In this document: positions 35,369 through 45,464 of the stretch, in pieces
Layout: every line of letters starts with the position of its first letter
Numbering within the stretch: position 1 is the stretch's first letter
DNA from: Polymorphobacter multimanifer
GTDB lineage: Bacteria > Pseudomonadota > Alphaproteobacteria > Sphingomonadales > Sphingomonadaceae
Assembly (NCBI RefSeq): GCF_014205635.1
Contig: NZ_JACIIV010000002.1
Span: 1-64,000, forward strand
Length of the DNA: 64,000 nt
Reading direction: 5' to 3'
Program-made: the position numbers and the translations under genes
Notes under the pieces: generated by a model
Told to the model about the DNA's origin: nothing
Databases searched by the model: none
What the model saw: the letters and a program-made list of their open reading frames with translations, nothing else

Positions 35369-36100
35369 ATGGTCAACGCGCTCATGCCGTCGTCGTTCCC
35401 TGCGCCGGGACCCCTGCCGGCGCTCGATCGCTGGCGAGCGGCATCGGGCTGGACGCCGGCTGCCACACTGCTCGGTGCTGCCCGCTCGCTGGGGGTGATC
35501 GTGCCGCATGCCGATGATGAGACGCTGGGCTGCGGCGGCCTGATCGCCACCGCCAGCGCCATGGGGATAGACGTCACCGTCACCATCCTCACCGACGGCG
35601 CCGCATCGCATCCGGAATCGTTGCAATGGCCGCCGGCGCGTCTGGCGCACCGACGGCGGCAGGAGGCGCGCACTGCGGTCGCGATCCTCTCCGCAGGCAC
35701 CGCGCGGCTCGTCTTCGCGAACGCGCCCGATGGAGCGCTCGCCGATCATCCTGAGGTAGCCGCGTCGGTGCCACCGGCGGACTGCTATGTAAGCTGCTGG
35801 CGCGACGATCCCCATCCGGACCATCAGGCCGCATTTGCGGTGGCGGTGGCGGTTGCCACGGCGCATGCCGCGCCGCTGTTCGCCTTTCCGCTATGGGTGC
35901 TCGATACCGATCTGCCGGTCCCCGATCTGGCCATCCACCGGATCGATGTGACTCCGCACATGGCGCGCAAGCGCCGGGCCCTGGCAGCGCATGCAAGCCA
36001 GCTCGGCCAGCTCGTGACCGACGATCCCGGCTTCATCCTCGATGATCCGCTCCAGCAGCTGTTCCTTCGCCCGGACGAGCTGTTGATTGCGGTGCGCTGA
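35369..36100 (+). CDS. PIG-L family deacetylase
   Basis: The 243-residue enzyme has the zinc motifs of the PIG-L/LmbE family: PHADDE (46-51) and HPDH (149-152). Members remove N-acetyl groups from GlcNAc-containing lipids and small molecules. Beside a NodS-like methyltransferase and two glycosyltransferases, deacetylation of an amino-sugar intermediate is the simplest inference. An ATG at 35384 is an alternative start. The gene stops 8 bp before the convergent TSUP gene. Confidence 0.87.
   Translation: MVNALMPSSFPAPGPLPALDRWRAASGWTPAATLLGAARSLGVIVPHADDETLGCGGLIATASAMGIDVTVTILTDGAASHPESLQWPPARLAHRRRQEARTAVAILSAGTARLVFANAPDGALADHPEVAASVPPADCYVSCWRDDPHPDHQAAFAVAVAVATAHAAPLFAFPLWVLDTDLPVPDLAIHRIDVTPHMARKRRALAAHASQLGQLVTDDPGFILDDPLQQLFLRPDELLIAVR
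35375..35399 (-). promoter_or_regulatory. sigma-EcfG promoter for the dehydrogenase-methyltransferase pair
   Basis: On the minus strand GGAAC (35399-35395), 17 bases, then GTT (35377-35375). The -10 ends 8 bp before the ATG, so transcription would begin at or next to the start codon. The site lies within the first codons of the divergent PIG-L gene. Confidence 0.75.
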
Positions 36101-36107
36101 CGGTTGG

Positions 36108-36878
36108 TCAGGCCAGCGCGCGGACGATGGTGAAGAGGCTGGTGACGGTGAGGACGCCGCCGACAAGAAACATCAGCATGCGTGGCCTGACGTGGCGAGC
36201 CACAAGGGCGCCGAACGGTGCTGCAATCACGCCGCCGATCAGCAATCCGACCGTGGCGGTGGTGAAGGCGCTCAACCCCATGGTGGCGATGAAAGCCAGC
36301 GAGACCGACACGGTGAGGAAAAATTCGGATGCACAGACCGTACCGATCACCCGTCGCGGATCGCCGCCCTGGATCAGCAGGTTGGAGGTCACGACCGGGC
36401 CCCAGCCACCACCTCCGGCAGCATCGAGGAAGCCGCCCACCAGGCCGAGTGGTGCCACGAACTTGGGATCGCTGATCCTGGGCGTTGGAAAACGCCATGC
36501 ACGATAGAGCAGCGACAAGCCGATGATCGCGAGATAGGCCATCACGAACGGGCGCGCGACCCCCGCATCGATGCTGGTGAGCACATACACGCCGACCACG
36601 CCGCCGATCACCCCCGGGATGACGATCCTGAAGAACAGTGTCCAGTCGATATTGCGAAGCCAGGCATGGCTCAGGCCCGACGCGCCGGTGGTGAACACTT
36701 CGGCAAAATGGACGCTGGCAGAGACTTGCGCCGGCGGCACGCCGAGAAAAGAGCCGAGCAGCGTGCTCGAGATCACGCCGAAAGCCATCCCCAGCGCGCC
36801 ATCGACGATCTGGGCGGCCAGCCCCACAAGAATGAACGGCAGCAGGTCGAGGAAGCTGATTTCGGGAAACTCCAGCAA
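36108..36878 (-). CDS. TSUP/TauE-family membrane transporter
   Basis: The 256-residue protein has about seven to eight transmembrane helices and family motifs: GLAAQIVDGALGMAFGVISS near the start and GLVGGFLDAAGGGGWGPVVT in the middle. This is the SafE/TauE (DUF81) family, which exports sulfite, sulfonates or related organic anions. The substrate is not known. The hydrophobic core at the N-terminus (LDLLPFILVGL) is not cleaved. It converges with PIG-L. Confidence 0.87.
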   Translation of the reverse strand: MLEFPEISFLDLLPFILVGLAAQIVDGALGMAFGVISSTLLGSFLGVPPAQVSASVHFAEVFTTGASGLSHAWLRNIDWTLFFRIVIPGVIGGVVGVYVLTSIDAGVARPFVMAYLAIIGLSLLYRAWRFPTPRISDPKFVAPLGLVGGFLDAAGGGGWGPVVTSNLLIQGGDPRRVIGTVCASEFFLTVSVSLAFIATMGLSAFTTATVGLLIGGVIAAPFGALVARHVRPRMLMFLVGGVLTVTSLFTIVRALA

Positions 36879-37016
36879 CCGGCTCGCTTTCGCTTGAAGG
36901 GGTGAGTCACTTGCTACACGCGACCCATGGCACTTGTCATACTTTTTGCACCCGCAGATGATCTTCCGGGCGAGATAGCTGGACGAGACATCAAGCAGCT
37001 GAAATAGCGAAAAGCC

Positions 37017-37682
37017 ATGCTCGAAGATCGCCGCACCCGGCTGTTCGCCGCCACGCTCTCAGCCACTGCCGGCTATGTCGATGCCGTGGGATGGCTCACA
37101 TCGGGCGGGCTGTTCGTGTCGTTCATGAGCGGCAATGTCACCAAGGTGGGGCTGGCAATGGCGGGGGTTCTGGGCAATCTCGCCCTGGGCTTCGGGCTGA
37201 TCGCATCGTTTGTCGGGGGCGTCATTGCCGGCTCGCTGCTCGGCCGCGCCACAGGTCGCCGCCAGCGCGGTGCGGTGCTGTGGCTGGTGACGATGCTGAT
37301 GGGGCTGGCGGCGCTGCTGCTCGAGCTGGGGCCGATGGTGCCGGCAGTGCTCCTGCTTGCCGCGAGCATGGGCGCCAAGAACACCGTGTTCGCCGAGAAT
37401 GGCGAGGTGAAGGTGGGGCTGACCTACATGACCGGCGCGCTGGTGCGAATGGGCAAGCGCATCGCCACCGCCATCCTGGGTGGGGACAAGCTCGGTTGGG
37501 TGTCCCCCGCCACGCTGTTCGCCGGCATGGTCGCCGGCGCGACCCTGGGCGCGCTCACCCATGTTGCACTCGGCGCGCGCGCGCTTTTCGTTTCGGTGGG
37601 CATCATGCTGGTGCTCACCCTTTATGCGCAGCTCCGGCTGCCGGGCGCCGAGGACACGCTGGACCTCGAGCCACGGCGCTGA
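37017..37682 (+). CDS. YoaK/DUF1275 family membrane protein
   Basis: The 221-residue protein has six predicted helices and the DUF1275 signature SATAGYVDAVGWLTSGGLFVSFMSGNVT near its N-terminus (read in two parts), plus GAKNTVF and TYMTGALVRMG. The family is widespread and uncharacterised. It stands alone, with a 138-bp gap before it that holds no clear promoter, and converges on the next gene. Confidence 0.88.
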   Translation: MLEDRRTRLFAATLSATAGYVDAVGWLTSGGLFVSFMSGNVTKVGLAMAGVLGNLALGFGLIASFVGGVIAGSLLGRATGRRQRGAVLWLVTMLMGLAALLLELGPMVPAVLLLAASMGAKNTVFAENGEVKVGLTYMTGALVRMGKRIATAILGGDKLGWVSPATLFAGMVAGATLGALTHVALGARALFVSVGIMLVLTLYAQLRLPGAEDTLDLEPRR

Positions 37683-37701
37683 AGGGCCCCTTTGACCAGC
37701 C

Positions 37702-38640
37702 TCAGCGACGACGTTCCATCTGCTCGATCAGCGCCGAAAGCTCGGCATGGCGGCGCGTGAGATAGGCCTGCTCATTGGCGCCAAGCCCGATGCGCCGCCA
37801 GGCCGCATCGAGACGAACCAGATCGCCATGCTCGGTGCGCAGCCGCGCGGTCTGATTGGCGTTGATCGCGCGGTTGCGCTCGGCATTGTTGATCCGCGTT
37901 TCGAGTTGCGCCCAATTGCCCGCAGTCTGCGCCTGCCCCTGCCCTTGCCCCTGCTGCCCGAAACGCCCCAGCCGCCGCTCGATGGCCTGCATCCGGGAAT
38001 CGAGATCCGCCGTCTCGCGGGCATCGAGCCCGTTGCGGCGATACTGGGTTTCGAGCTGGGCCAGCGTCTGCCAATCGCTCCGCAACCGGTTCGATTCAGC
38101 AACCGTGATGACCCGGGCGCCCCGCGCCTCGGTCAGCCGGCGCTCGAAATCGTTGCGGCGCTCGGCCATCGGCTGCCATGCGCCGGACTGGGCATAGCCC
38201 TGCCCATTCTGGTAGTTCTGGCCAGTCTGATAATTCTGGCCCGTCTGGTTCTGACGGCCGGCATCGACCCAATCGGTGTTGCCGGCCTGTTCCTGCTGCG
38301 TGCCCAGAACCGACGCCAGAAAACCGCCGATCCCTGTCTGCTGGGTGCCGGCGCGAAGCGGGCCGACGACGGCGGTGGTGCCGGTGCACGCGAGCACGCC
38401 TTCACGAACCGAAAGATTGCTCCGGCATTCGTTGATGCGGATGGCGCTGGCGCGCTCACCCGATGTGGTGGAGCATTCGGCCACCACCGTCCCATCCTGC
38501 CGTTGCTCGACCATCCTGCACGAGCCTGGCAGCTGCGTGTTGCCGCCGCTGGTCTGCGCCATGGCACCGCTGGCACCACCCGCAAGGAGAAGGGCCAACA
38601 GGCCGGCAGAAAAGCCGGCAGTCCGGGGGGTGATGCGCAT
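37702..38640 (-). CDS. exported protein with helical C-terminus, function unknown
   Basis: The 312-residue protein has a signal peptide (about 1-28, LLALLLAGGASGAMAQ). A region with four cysteines follows (SCRMVEQ, ECSTTSG, NECRSNL, LACTGTT), then a Gln/Asn/Gly-rich linker with repeats of NYQTGQ. The C-terminal 150 residues are charged and helical (ERRLTEARGARV, then ETRINNAERNRAINANQTAR) and probably form a coiled coil. ATG 38640 begins the signal peptide. The family is not recognised. An 11-bp inverted repeat lies between it and rpe. Confidence 0.75.
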   Translation of the reverse strand: MRITPRTAGFSAGLLALLLAGGASGAMAQTSGGNTQLPGSCRMVEQRQDGTVVAECSTTSGERASAIRINECRSNLSVREGVLACTGTTAVVGPLRAGTQQTGIGGFLASVLGTQQEQAGNTDWVDAGRQNQTGQNYQTGQNYQNGQGYAQSGAWQPMAERRNDFERRLTEARGARVITVAESNRLRSDWQTLAQLETQYRRNGLDARETADLDSRMQAIERRLGRFGQQGQGQGQAQTAGNWAQLETRINNAERNRAINANQTARLRTEHGDLVRLDAAWRRIGLGANEQAYLTRRHAELSALIEQMERRR

Positions 38641-38678
38641 CGCGACGTCCTGTGGAAATTCTTGGGCGCAGACTAACA

Positions 38679-38713
38679 CGGCACAAACCCAATGGTTGCA
38701 AAGGTTTGTGCCG
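38679..38713. promoter_or_regulatory. 11-bp inverted repeat between divergent genes
   Basis: CGGCACAAACC (38679-38689) is repeated inverted as GGTTTGTGCCG (38703-38713) with a 13-base spacer, in the 137-bp gap between the exported-protein gene and rpe. Perfect arms and centre-to-centre spacing of about two helical turns suggest a dimeric regulator site. Confidence 0.6.
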
Positions 38714-38777
38714 GGGCCCCGATATTTGCGCCAACCGGCCCCTACCGTCACCCTGCCAGCGCTGCTAGAGCGTGGCG

Positions 38778-39437
38778 ATGCAACAGCCGGTCCGCATCGC
38801 CCCCTCGATCCTTTCCGCCGATTTCGCCCGCCTTGGCGAGGAGGTCCGCGCCATCGAGGCCGCCGGCGCCGATTATGTGCATGTCGATGTGATGGACGGG
38901 CATTTCGTGCCCAACCTCACCATCGGACCGATGGTGGTGAAGGCGCTGCGCCCGCACACGACGCTGCCGCTCGACGTGCACCTGATGATCTCGCCCGCCG
39001 ACCCCTATCTCGAAGCCTTTGCCGAAGCCGGCGCCGATATCCTCACCGTCCACCCCGAGGCCGGGCCGCACCTGCATCGCAGCATCCAGCGCATCAAGGC
39101 GCTCGGCAAGCGCGCCGGCGTCTCGCTCAACCCGGCCACGCCGGCCAAGATGCTCGATTATGTGCTGGAGGAGCTGGATCTGGTGCTGGTGATGAGCGTC
39201 AATCCCGGCTTCGGCGGCCAGAGCTTCATCACCAGCCAGCTCCGCAAGATCGAGGCGATCCGCAAGGCGATCGACAAGACCGGCAAGGTGATCGACCTCG
39301 AAGTCGATGGCGGCATCGATGCCTCCAATGCCCGCGCCGTCATCGATGCCGGTGCCGATGTGCTGGTGGCCGGCACCGCCACCTTCCGCGGCGGCGCTTC
39401 GCATTATGCCGCCAACATCGCCGGCCTGCGCGGCTGA
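38778..39437 (+). CDS. rpe: ribulose-phosphate 3-epimerase
   Basis: The 219-residue TIM-barrel enzyme interconverts ribulose-5-phosphate and xylulose-5-phosphate in the pentose phosphate and Calvin pathways. It has [53 protein letters not shown] and [11 protein letters not shown], which hold the metal ligands and catalytic aspartates. A GTG at 38772 is equally possible as start. Neither has a strong ribosome site. It ends 1 bp before the next ATG. Confidence 0.96.
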   Translation: MQQPVRIAPSILSADFARLGEEVRAIEAAGADYVHVDVMDGHFVPNLTIGPMVVKALRPHTTLPLDVHLMISPADPYLEAFAEAGADILTVHPEAGPHLHRSIQRIKALGKRAGVSLNPATPAKMLDYVLEELDLVLVMSVNPGFGGQSFITSQLRKIEAIRKAIDKTGKVIDLEVDGGIDASNARAVIDAGADVLVAGTATFRGGASHYAANIAGLRG

Positions 39438-39438
39438 C

Positions 39439-41199
39439 ATGGCAAAGCCGCCCGCCAGCGAGGCCCCGCCAGAACGCATGCTGGAACGGCGCCAGACGCT
39501 GCAGCGGGTGGGCGGGGACAAGGGGATTTCGCTTTCGGAGCGGCTGGCGGCGCGGCTCGCCACCAGCGTCTATGGCTCGAAGCTCCACGCGATGCGGCTG
39601 CGCGGCCGCTATCCGCTCAAGCTGCTCGGCGTGGCGCGCGATCCGGTTCCCGGTGATGCCGCGGTGGGCGAGCGCATCGCCGCCGGCCGGTTGATCCACG
39701 CCGGCCACACCGCCATGGTGCGCGATCTCGATTTCGGCGCTGCCGGCCACCCCGCCGCCTGGCGCGAATGGGCCGACAGCTGGCTCTGGCTGCGCGACAT
39801 CGCGGCGCACGAGCCCGACCGCAACGCCGGCTCCGGGGCCGCTGCAAGCCTCGCCGAGCCGCTGGCGGCGCGCTGGCTGGCGCGCTTCCCCGCCTTCGAT
39901 CCGCTGGCGTGGCGCGCCGATGTCACCGGCCAGCGGCTGCTGATGGCCCTCAGCCATGCGCCGCTCATCCTCTCCTCCACCGACCAGATCTATCGCTCGC
40001 TGGTGCTCTCCGCCCTCGCCACATGGGCGCGGCATCTCGATCGCGCCGCGCTCCGCCTGCCCGACGGCCTGGGCCGCGCCCAGGCACTCGCCGGCCTGTG
40101 GGCGGCGGGGCTGCTCATCCCCGGCGGCGAGGTGCGCGCCACCCGCGCCATGGCTGCCCTCGAAGCCCTTCTCGCCCGGCTGGTGCTCGAGGATGGCGGC
40201 ATGGCAAGCCGCGCCCCCACCGATGCACTCGGGCTTGCAGACCTGCTGCTCCATGCCGGCACCGCCGCCGAAGCCGCCGGCGGCCGCGCGCCGCTGGCCT
40301 TCGCACAGGCGCTGGCGAAGCTCGTGCCGGGGCTGCGCGGCCTGGCATTGGGCGATGGCATCGTCGGTGCCTGGTCGGGGAGTGCGGCCATCGCACCGCC
40401 GGTGCTCGACCGGCTGGCGAAGCAGGCGCCCACCGGCGCGCAAGCCGGCAAGGGCGGCACCGCCTCGGGCTATCATCGGCTGGTGGCGGGCAAGTCGGTG
40501 CTCGTCGTCGATGCCGGGCCGCCACCGCTCGCCCGGCTGGCGCCCGAAGGCCATGCCGGAACCCTGGCCTTCGAGATGAGCGATGGGGACCAGCGGCTCA
40601 TCACCAATTGCGGCGGCGTGCGCGGGCTGGCGCTGCCGCTGCCCGAGCCGCTCGCCGCCGGGCTTCGCACCACCGCCGCGCACAGCACGCTGGTGGTGGC
40701 CGACACCAACAGCACCCGCATCCGCGACGATGGCACGCTCGGGCTGGGCGTGGAGACGGTGCATGTCGAAAGCCGCACCAGCAGCGAAGGCCATTGGCTG
40801 GAGGCAAGCCATGATGGCTATGCCCGCCGCTTCGGGCTGACGGTGCGGCGGCGGCTCTGGCTCTCCCCCGATGGCCTCGATCTGCGCGGCGAGGATGCCC
40901 TGGAGCCCGCCACCATCGGCGCGCTCAAGCGGCGGGTGCAGCGCAGCTTCGATATCCGCTTTCATCTGGGCACCGGCATTGCCGCCACCCCCACTGCCGA
41001 TGGCACCGGCGCGCTGCTCAAGCTCGCCAATGGCAAGGTGTGGGCGATGAAGGTGCGCGGTGGCCAGGTGTCGATCGAGCCATCGCTGTGGATCGGCCCC
41101 GATGGCGCCATGCACAAGACCCAGCAGCTGGTGGTGGGCGCCACCACCGAGGCCGGCCAGGCCAGCATCGGCTGGAGCTTCAAACGCGCTGGTCGCTGA
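39439..41199 (+). CDS. heparinase II/III family protein
   Basis: The 586-residue protein has an all-helical N-terminal toroid ([19 protein letters not shown], then [20 protein letters not shown]) and a C-terminal beta-rich heparinase II/III domain ([20 protein letters not shown], then [14 protein letters not shown] and [19 protein letters not shown]). The lack of a signal peptide is common for this bacterial branch, whose substrate is unknown. Its place between rpe and purH suggests a conserved housekeeping neighbourhood. Confidence 0.87.
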   Translation: MAKPPASEAPPERMLERRQTLQRVGGDKGISLSERLAARLATSVYGSKLHAMRLRGRYPLKLLGVARDPVPGDAAVGERIAAGRLIHAGHTAMVRDLDFGAAGHPAAWREWADSWLWLRDIAAHEPDRNAGSGAAASLAEPLAARWLARFPAFDPLAWRADVTGQRLLMALSHAPLILSSTDQIYRSLVLSALATWARHLDRAALRLPDGLGRAQALAGLWAAGLLIPGGEVRATRAMAALEALLARLVLEDGGMASRAPTDALGLADLLLHAGTAAEAAGGRAPLAFAQALAKLVPGLRGLALGDGIVGAWSGSAAIAPPVLDRLAKQAPTGAQAGKGGTASGYHRLVAGKSVLVVDAGPPPLARLAPEGHAGTLAFEMSDGDQRLITNCGGVRGLALPLPEPLAAGLRTTAAHSTLVVADTNSTRIRDDGTLGLGVETVHVESRTSSEGHWLEASHDGYARRFGLTVRRRLWLSPDGLDLRGEDALEPATIGALKRRVQRSFDIRFHLGTGIAATPTADGTGALLKLANGKVWAMKVRGGQVSIEPSLWIGPDGAMHKTQQLVVGATTEAGQASIGWSFKRAGR

Positions 41200-41222
41200 T
41201 ATTCTCGAAAAGAAGGACAAAA

Positions 41223-42809
41223 ATGACTGATCTGGTTCGCATCGAACGGGCGCTGCTTTCGGTATCCGACAAGACCGGGCTCGAAGCCCTTGCCGCCGCC
41301 CTTGTGGCGCATGGTATCGAGCTCGTCTCGACCGGCGGCACTGCTGCAGCACTGCGCGCGATGGGCCATGACGTGCGCGACGTGGCGGAGCTGACCGGCA
41401 GCCCCGAGATGATGGACGGCCGGGTGAAGACCTTGCACCCGCGCGTCCATGGCGGACTGCTCGGCGTGCGCGGCAACCCCGAGCATATGGCGGCGATGAC
41501 CGCCCATGGCATCGCGCCGATCGATCTCGCGGTCATCAACCTCTACCCCTTCGCCGCCACCGTGGCGAAGGGCGCGCCGCGCGAGGACATCATCGAGAAT
41601 ATCGACATCGGCGGCCCGGCCATGGTCCGCTCGGCGGCGAAAAACCATGAGTCAGTCGCGATCCTCACCGATCCGGCGCAATATCAGGGCCTGATTGATG
41701 CCCTGGCCGAACACGCCGGCGCCACCCCGCTGGCGCTGCGCCGCCAGCTCGCCGCCGCCGCCTATGCCCATACCGCCGCCTATGATGCCGCCGTGGCCAG
41801 CTGGTTCGCCTTCGCCGATCAGGGTGAGGCCTTCCCCGCCACGCTGCCGCTGGCGCTCACCCGCGTCGAGACGCTTCGCTATGGCGAAAACCCCCATCAG
41901 TCGGCGGCCCTTTATCGCCCGCAAACGGGTGCCAGCGGGGTGGCAGCGGCCCGCCAGCTGCAGGGCAAGGCGCTGAGCTACAACAACCTCAACGACGCCG
42001 ATGGCGCGCTCGAGCTCATCGCCGAGTTCCGCGATGCGGGGCCATCATGCGCCATCATCAAGCACGCCAACCCCTGCGGCGTCGCCACCGGCGCCACGCT
42101 CGCCGCCGCCTATGAAGCCGCCTTCCAGTGCGATCCGGTTTCGGCCTTCGGCGGCATCATCGCGCTCAATGCCCCGCTCGATGGGCCGACCGCACGCGCC
42201 ATCACCGAAATCTTCACCGAGGTCGTCATCGCCCCCGATGCCGATGCCGAAGCGATCGAGATCTTTGCCGCCAAGAAGAACCTGCGCCTGCTGCTCACTG
42301 CTCTCCCCGATCCGCGCCGGCCCGGCCTGGCACTCCGCCAGATCGGAGGCGGCATGCTCGTGCAGACGCGCGACAATGCCGCCGTCTCGCGCACCGATTG
42401 CACCGTCGTCAGCGCCCGCGCCCCCAGCGACGCCGAATGGGCCGACATGCTGTTCGCCTGGACCGTGGCGCGCCATGTGAAGTCCAACGCTATCGTCTAT
42501 GCGCAGGGCGGATCGACCGCCGGCATCGGGGCCGGCCAGATGAGCCGCCTCGATTCGACCCGGATCGCCGCGCAAAAGGCGCAGGACGCCGCGACGCGCT
42601 GGGGTTGGGCCGCCCCCCGCACGGTCGGCTCGGCGGTGGCGTCGGATGCCTTCTTCCCCTTTGCCGATGGCCTGCTCGCCGCCGCCGATGCCGGCGCCAC
42701 CGCGATCATTCAGCCCGGCGGCTCGATCAAGGACGCCGAGGTCATCGCCGCCGCCAATGAGCGCGGGCTGGCGATGGTGTTCACCGGCCAGCGCCACTTC
42801 CGGCATTGA
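41223..42809 (+). CDS. purH: PurH, bifunctional AICAR transformylase/IMP cyclohydrolase
   Basis: The 528-residue enzyme does the last two steps of IMP synthesis. The N-terminal cyclohydrolase has [35 protein letters not shown] and NLYPF. The C-terminal transformylase has [32 protein letters not shown], and [20 protein letters not shown]. The end [19 protein letters not shown] and FTGQRHFRH is typical. AAGGA lies 5 bases before the ATG. Confidence 0.97.
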   Translation: MTDLVRIERALLSVSDKTGLEALAAALVAHGIELVSTGGTAAALRAMGHDVRDVAELTGSPEMMDGRVKTLHPRVHGGLLGVRGNPEHMAAMTAHGIAPIDLAVINLYPFAATVAKGAPREDIIENIDIGGPAMVRSAAKNHESVAILTDPAQYQGLIDALAEHAGATPLALRRQLAAAAYAHTAAYDAAVASWFAFADQGEAFPATLPLALTRVETLRYGENPHQSAALYRPQTGASGVAAARQLQGKALSYNNLNDADGALELIAEFRDAGPSCAIIKHANPCGVATGATLAAAYEAAFQCDPVSAFGGIIALNAPLDGPTARAITEIFTEVVIAPDADAEAIEIFAAKKNLRLLLTALPDPRRPGLALRQIGGGMLVQTRDNAAVSRTDCTVVSARAPSDAEWADMLFAWTVARHVKSNAIVYAQGGSTAGIGAGQMSRLDSTRIAAQKAQDAATRWGWAAPRTVGSAVASDAFFPFADGLLAAADAGATAIIQPGGSIKDAEVIAAANERGLAMVFTGQRHFRH

Positions 42810-42820
42810 GGAGACTCGCG

Positions 42821-43915
42821 ATGGAAACCCGGATCCGCAGCGCGCTGGCAGCCGCACTCGAAGGCAGCGGCATCCCCGGTGCCGTGGCGCTCGTCGTCGA
42901 TGCCGAGGGCACCCGCGCCGAAGTGGCGCTCGGCCATACCGCCACCGATCGTTTCCAACTCGCCTCGATGACCAAGGCGATCATCTCGGTCGCCGCCCTC
43001 AAGCTTGTCGAAGCCGGTGCGCTGAGCCTCGATGCGCCGCTCGGGTCGCTGCTGCCCGCCCTCGCCACACCCCAGGTGATCGCCGGCTTCGATGGCGATG
43101 TGCTGCAGCTGCGCCCCGCCACCACCGCGATCACGCTCCGCCACCTGCTCACCCATAGTTCGGGCTTCGGCTATGATTTCGTGCAGCCCGAGATCAGCCG
43201 CAGCCGCAGCGCCCCCCCCACACCCGGCACCATGGCCTCCATCACCATGCCACTGCTCTTCGATCCCGGCACCGGCTGGGCCTATGGCGTCTCCACCGAC
43301 TGGGTCGCGCTCGCCATCGTCGCCGCCACCGGCGAGCCGCTCGACAGCTGGCTGGAGCGCGAGCTGCTCGGCCCGCTCGGCATGGCCGACACGCGCTATG
43401 GCGCGGGCACCGTGCCGATGATGATCCGGGGTGCCGATGGCGGCATGGCGCCCTTTCCGGCCTTTTCGCTCTACAGCGAAGCCCATGAGTTCATCCCCGG
43501 CGGCGCCGGTCTGGCCGGCACGGCGGGTGACTATGGCCGCTTCCTGCAGATGCTGCTGCGCGGCGGTGATGGCACGCTTTCACCCGCCATGGTCGAGGCT
43601 TTCAGCACCAACCAGCTCGGGCCGCTGCGTGCCGGCATCATGGGCTCCACGCTGCCCTGGCTGGCACGCCCCTATGAGGCGATGCCCGGCCAGCAGTGCG
43701 GCTGGGGGCTGGGCACGCTCATCAACCCGGAGCCCGGCCCCGATGGCCGCAGCGCCGGCTGCCTGAGCTGGGCCGGCATCGCCAACACCTATTTCTGGGT
43801 CGATCCTGAGGCAGGTCTTGCCGCAATCTTGCTGATGCAGCATCTTCCCTTTGCCGATCCTGCTGCCCTGGCTGTTCTGCAGGCGTTTGAAAGATCGGTT
43901 TACGATTTGTCCTGA
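42821..43915 (+). CDS. serine hydrolase, beta-lactamase/esterase (class C-like) fold
   Basis: The 364-residue protein has the SxxK nucleophile motif ASMTKAI (Ser49/Lys52), HLLTHSSGFGYDF and a catalytic tyrosine segment WAYGVSTDW. This is the beta-lactamase-domain (EstB/penicillin-binding-like) family, mostly esterases or peptidases. No signal peptide is present, so an antibiotic-inactivating role is unlikely. AGGAG precedes the ATG by about 8 bases. It follows purH by 11 bp. Confidence 0.87.
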   Translation: METRIRSALAAALEGSGIPGAVALVVDAEGTRAEVALGHTATDRFQLASMTKAIISVAALKLVEAGALSLDAPLGSLLPALATPQVIAGFDGDVLQLRPATTAITLRHLLTHSSGFGYDFVQPEISRSRSAPPTPGTMASITMPLLFDPGTGWAYGVSTDWVALAIVAATGEPLDSWLERELLGPLGMADTRYGAGTVPMMIRGADGGMAPFPAFSLYSEAHEFIPGGAGLAGTAGDYGRFLQMLLRGGDGTLSPAMVEAFSTNQLGPLRAGIMGSTLPWLARPYEAMPGQQCGWGLGTLINPEPGPDGRSAGCLSWAGIANTYFWVDPEAGLAAILLMQHLPFADPAALAVLQAFERSVYDLS

Positions 43916-44009
43916 AGGACTTGGTGGCTTTGCAACGCTGCATCCCCTGGCAGGCGCGCGTATCGGCCTGCGGCAACCCCCGCCGTTGAGCTGGCGCTTG
44001 GAGACGAGA

Positions 44010-45464
44010 ATGCGAATCGGCGAGATGCTCGCAGCGGCGGGACTTGTCACGCCAGCGGCGGTCGAAGTGGCGCTGGCCCACCAGCGCGAGCATGGCGGAC
44101 GGCTGGGGGACAGCCTGGTGGCGACCGGCGCCATCAGCCCGTCCGGTCTGTCACGCTTCATGGATGGCATCCCGCGCGAGCCGTTGAGCATCGCCGACAC
44201 GAAAATCGAAGAGAAGTCGCTGCTCGAACTGCTTCTCAAGACAATGGCGTCCACGCCGGCAGACACGATTGCTGCGCTTTCATCCGCTCTCAAGCTGGCG
44301 CCCAAGATCATCGCCGACCTGATCGACCTCGGCGTTCGAGGCCAGCTGATCGGCATGCTCGGCGGCCTTACCGTGATGCGCCACGAGCTGACCGAGGCCG
44401 GCAAACGCCGCGCCGCCGAGGCCATGTCGCGGTCGAGCTATGTGGGTCCTGCCCCGGTCTCGCTCGAAACCTATATCCACTGGATCGACCGCCAGAAGGT
44501 AACCAACGAGACCATCGATCCGGCTTCGATGCGCGCCGCCTTTGCCGGGTTGCAGGTGCCGGAAGCCTTTGTCAGCCAGATCGGCCCGGCGGCGCGGGGC
44601 GGGCGCGCTATCCTGATGTATGGTCCGCCGGGCAACGGCAAGACGTCGGTGGCGCAGCGGCTCGAGCGCGTCTTCCGTCAGGTGATCTATATTCCGCACG
44701 CGGTTTCGATCGACGGCCAGATCATGCAGCTCTTCGATCCCGATGTGCACAAGCCGGTCGAAGTGACCAACAGCGGCTCGGCCAGTGCCCTGATGCGCGA
44801 CGAGCCCGATGCCCGCTTCGTCGCGTGCCGCCGCCCCTTCATCATCACCGGTGGCGAGCTGACACTCGAGATGCTCGATCTGAAGCACGAGCCCAATGCC
44901 AATTTCTACACCGCCCCGCTGCATGTGAAAGCCGCCGGCGGCTGCATGCTGATCGACGATTTCGGCCGTCAGATCGTGTCCCCCACCGCCCTCCTCAACC
45001 GCTGGATCGTGCCGCTGGAAAACCATGTCGATTATCTGAAGCTCCACACCGGCAAGAGCGTGCGCATCCCCTTCGAAGCGATCGTCATCTTCTCGACCAA
45101 CCTCTCCCCTTCCGACCTGATGGACCCCGCCTTTCTCCGCCGGATCCCCTACAAGCTCGAAGTTGCCGCCCCGCCGCGCGCCACCTGGGTGACGATCTTC
45201 GAAGGCGTGGCGAAAACCCTCGGCTTTCCCGACGCACCCCCGCGCACCGAGGTGGAGGCATTGGCAGACGCGCTCACCGAGACGCATCGCCTGCCGCTTG
45301 CCGCCTTCCAGCCGCGCTTCCTGCTCGAGCAGCTCGTCACCGCCTGCCAGTTCGAGGACAGGCCGCTGGCACTTCACGCCGATCTGCTTGACCATGCCAT
45401 CGGCAACCTCACCGTCGGCAACAGCGGATCCGGGGGCAGCACCGGCACAATGGCGAGCGTCTAA
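44010..45464 (+). CDS. AAA-type ATPase with type II/IV-secretion-like N-terminus
   Basis: The 484-residue protein begins with a short MshEN-like domain ([20 protein letters not shown], then [16 protein letters not shown]), as in GspE/PilB regulators. A linker follows, then an AAA ATPase core: Walker A GPPGNGKT (205-212), Walker B-like MLIDDFG, sensor-type [11 protein letters not shown] and arginine finger region [13 protein letters not shown]. The function is not known. No secretion genes are adjacent, so it may act in c-di-GMP-responsive or surface processes. Its stop overlaps the pyrophosphatase stop. Confidence 0.75.
   Translation: MRIGEMLAAAGLVTPAAVEVALAHQREHGGRLGDSLVATGAISPSGLSRFMDGIPREPLSIADTKIEEKSLLELLLKTMASTPADTIAALSSALKLAPKIIADLIDLGVRGQLIGMLGGLTVMRHELTEAGKRRAAEAMSRSSYVGPAPVSLETYIHWIDRQKVTNETIDPASMRAAFAGLQVPEAFVSQIGPAARGGRAILMYGPPGNGKTSVAQRLERVFRQVIYIPHAVSIDGQIMQLFDPDVHKPVEVTNSGSASALMRDEPDARFVACRRPFIITGGELTLEMLDLKHEPNANFYTAPLHVKAAGGCMLIDDFGRQIVSPTALLNRWIVPLENHVDYLKLHTGKSVRIPFEAIVIFSTNLSPSDLMDPAFLRRIPYKLEVAAPPRATWVTIFEGVAKTLGFPDAPPRTEVEALADALTETHRLPLAAFQPRFLLEQLVTACQFEDRPLALHADLLDHAIGNLTVGNSGSGGSTGTMASV

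Noticed and set aside
39340-41352. Very long minus-strand frame opposite the heparinase-like gene
   Set aside because: It is antisense to a well-supported protein, and its composition (Gly/Arg/His/Gln) is what high-GC antisense frames give.
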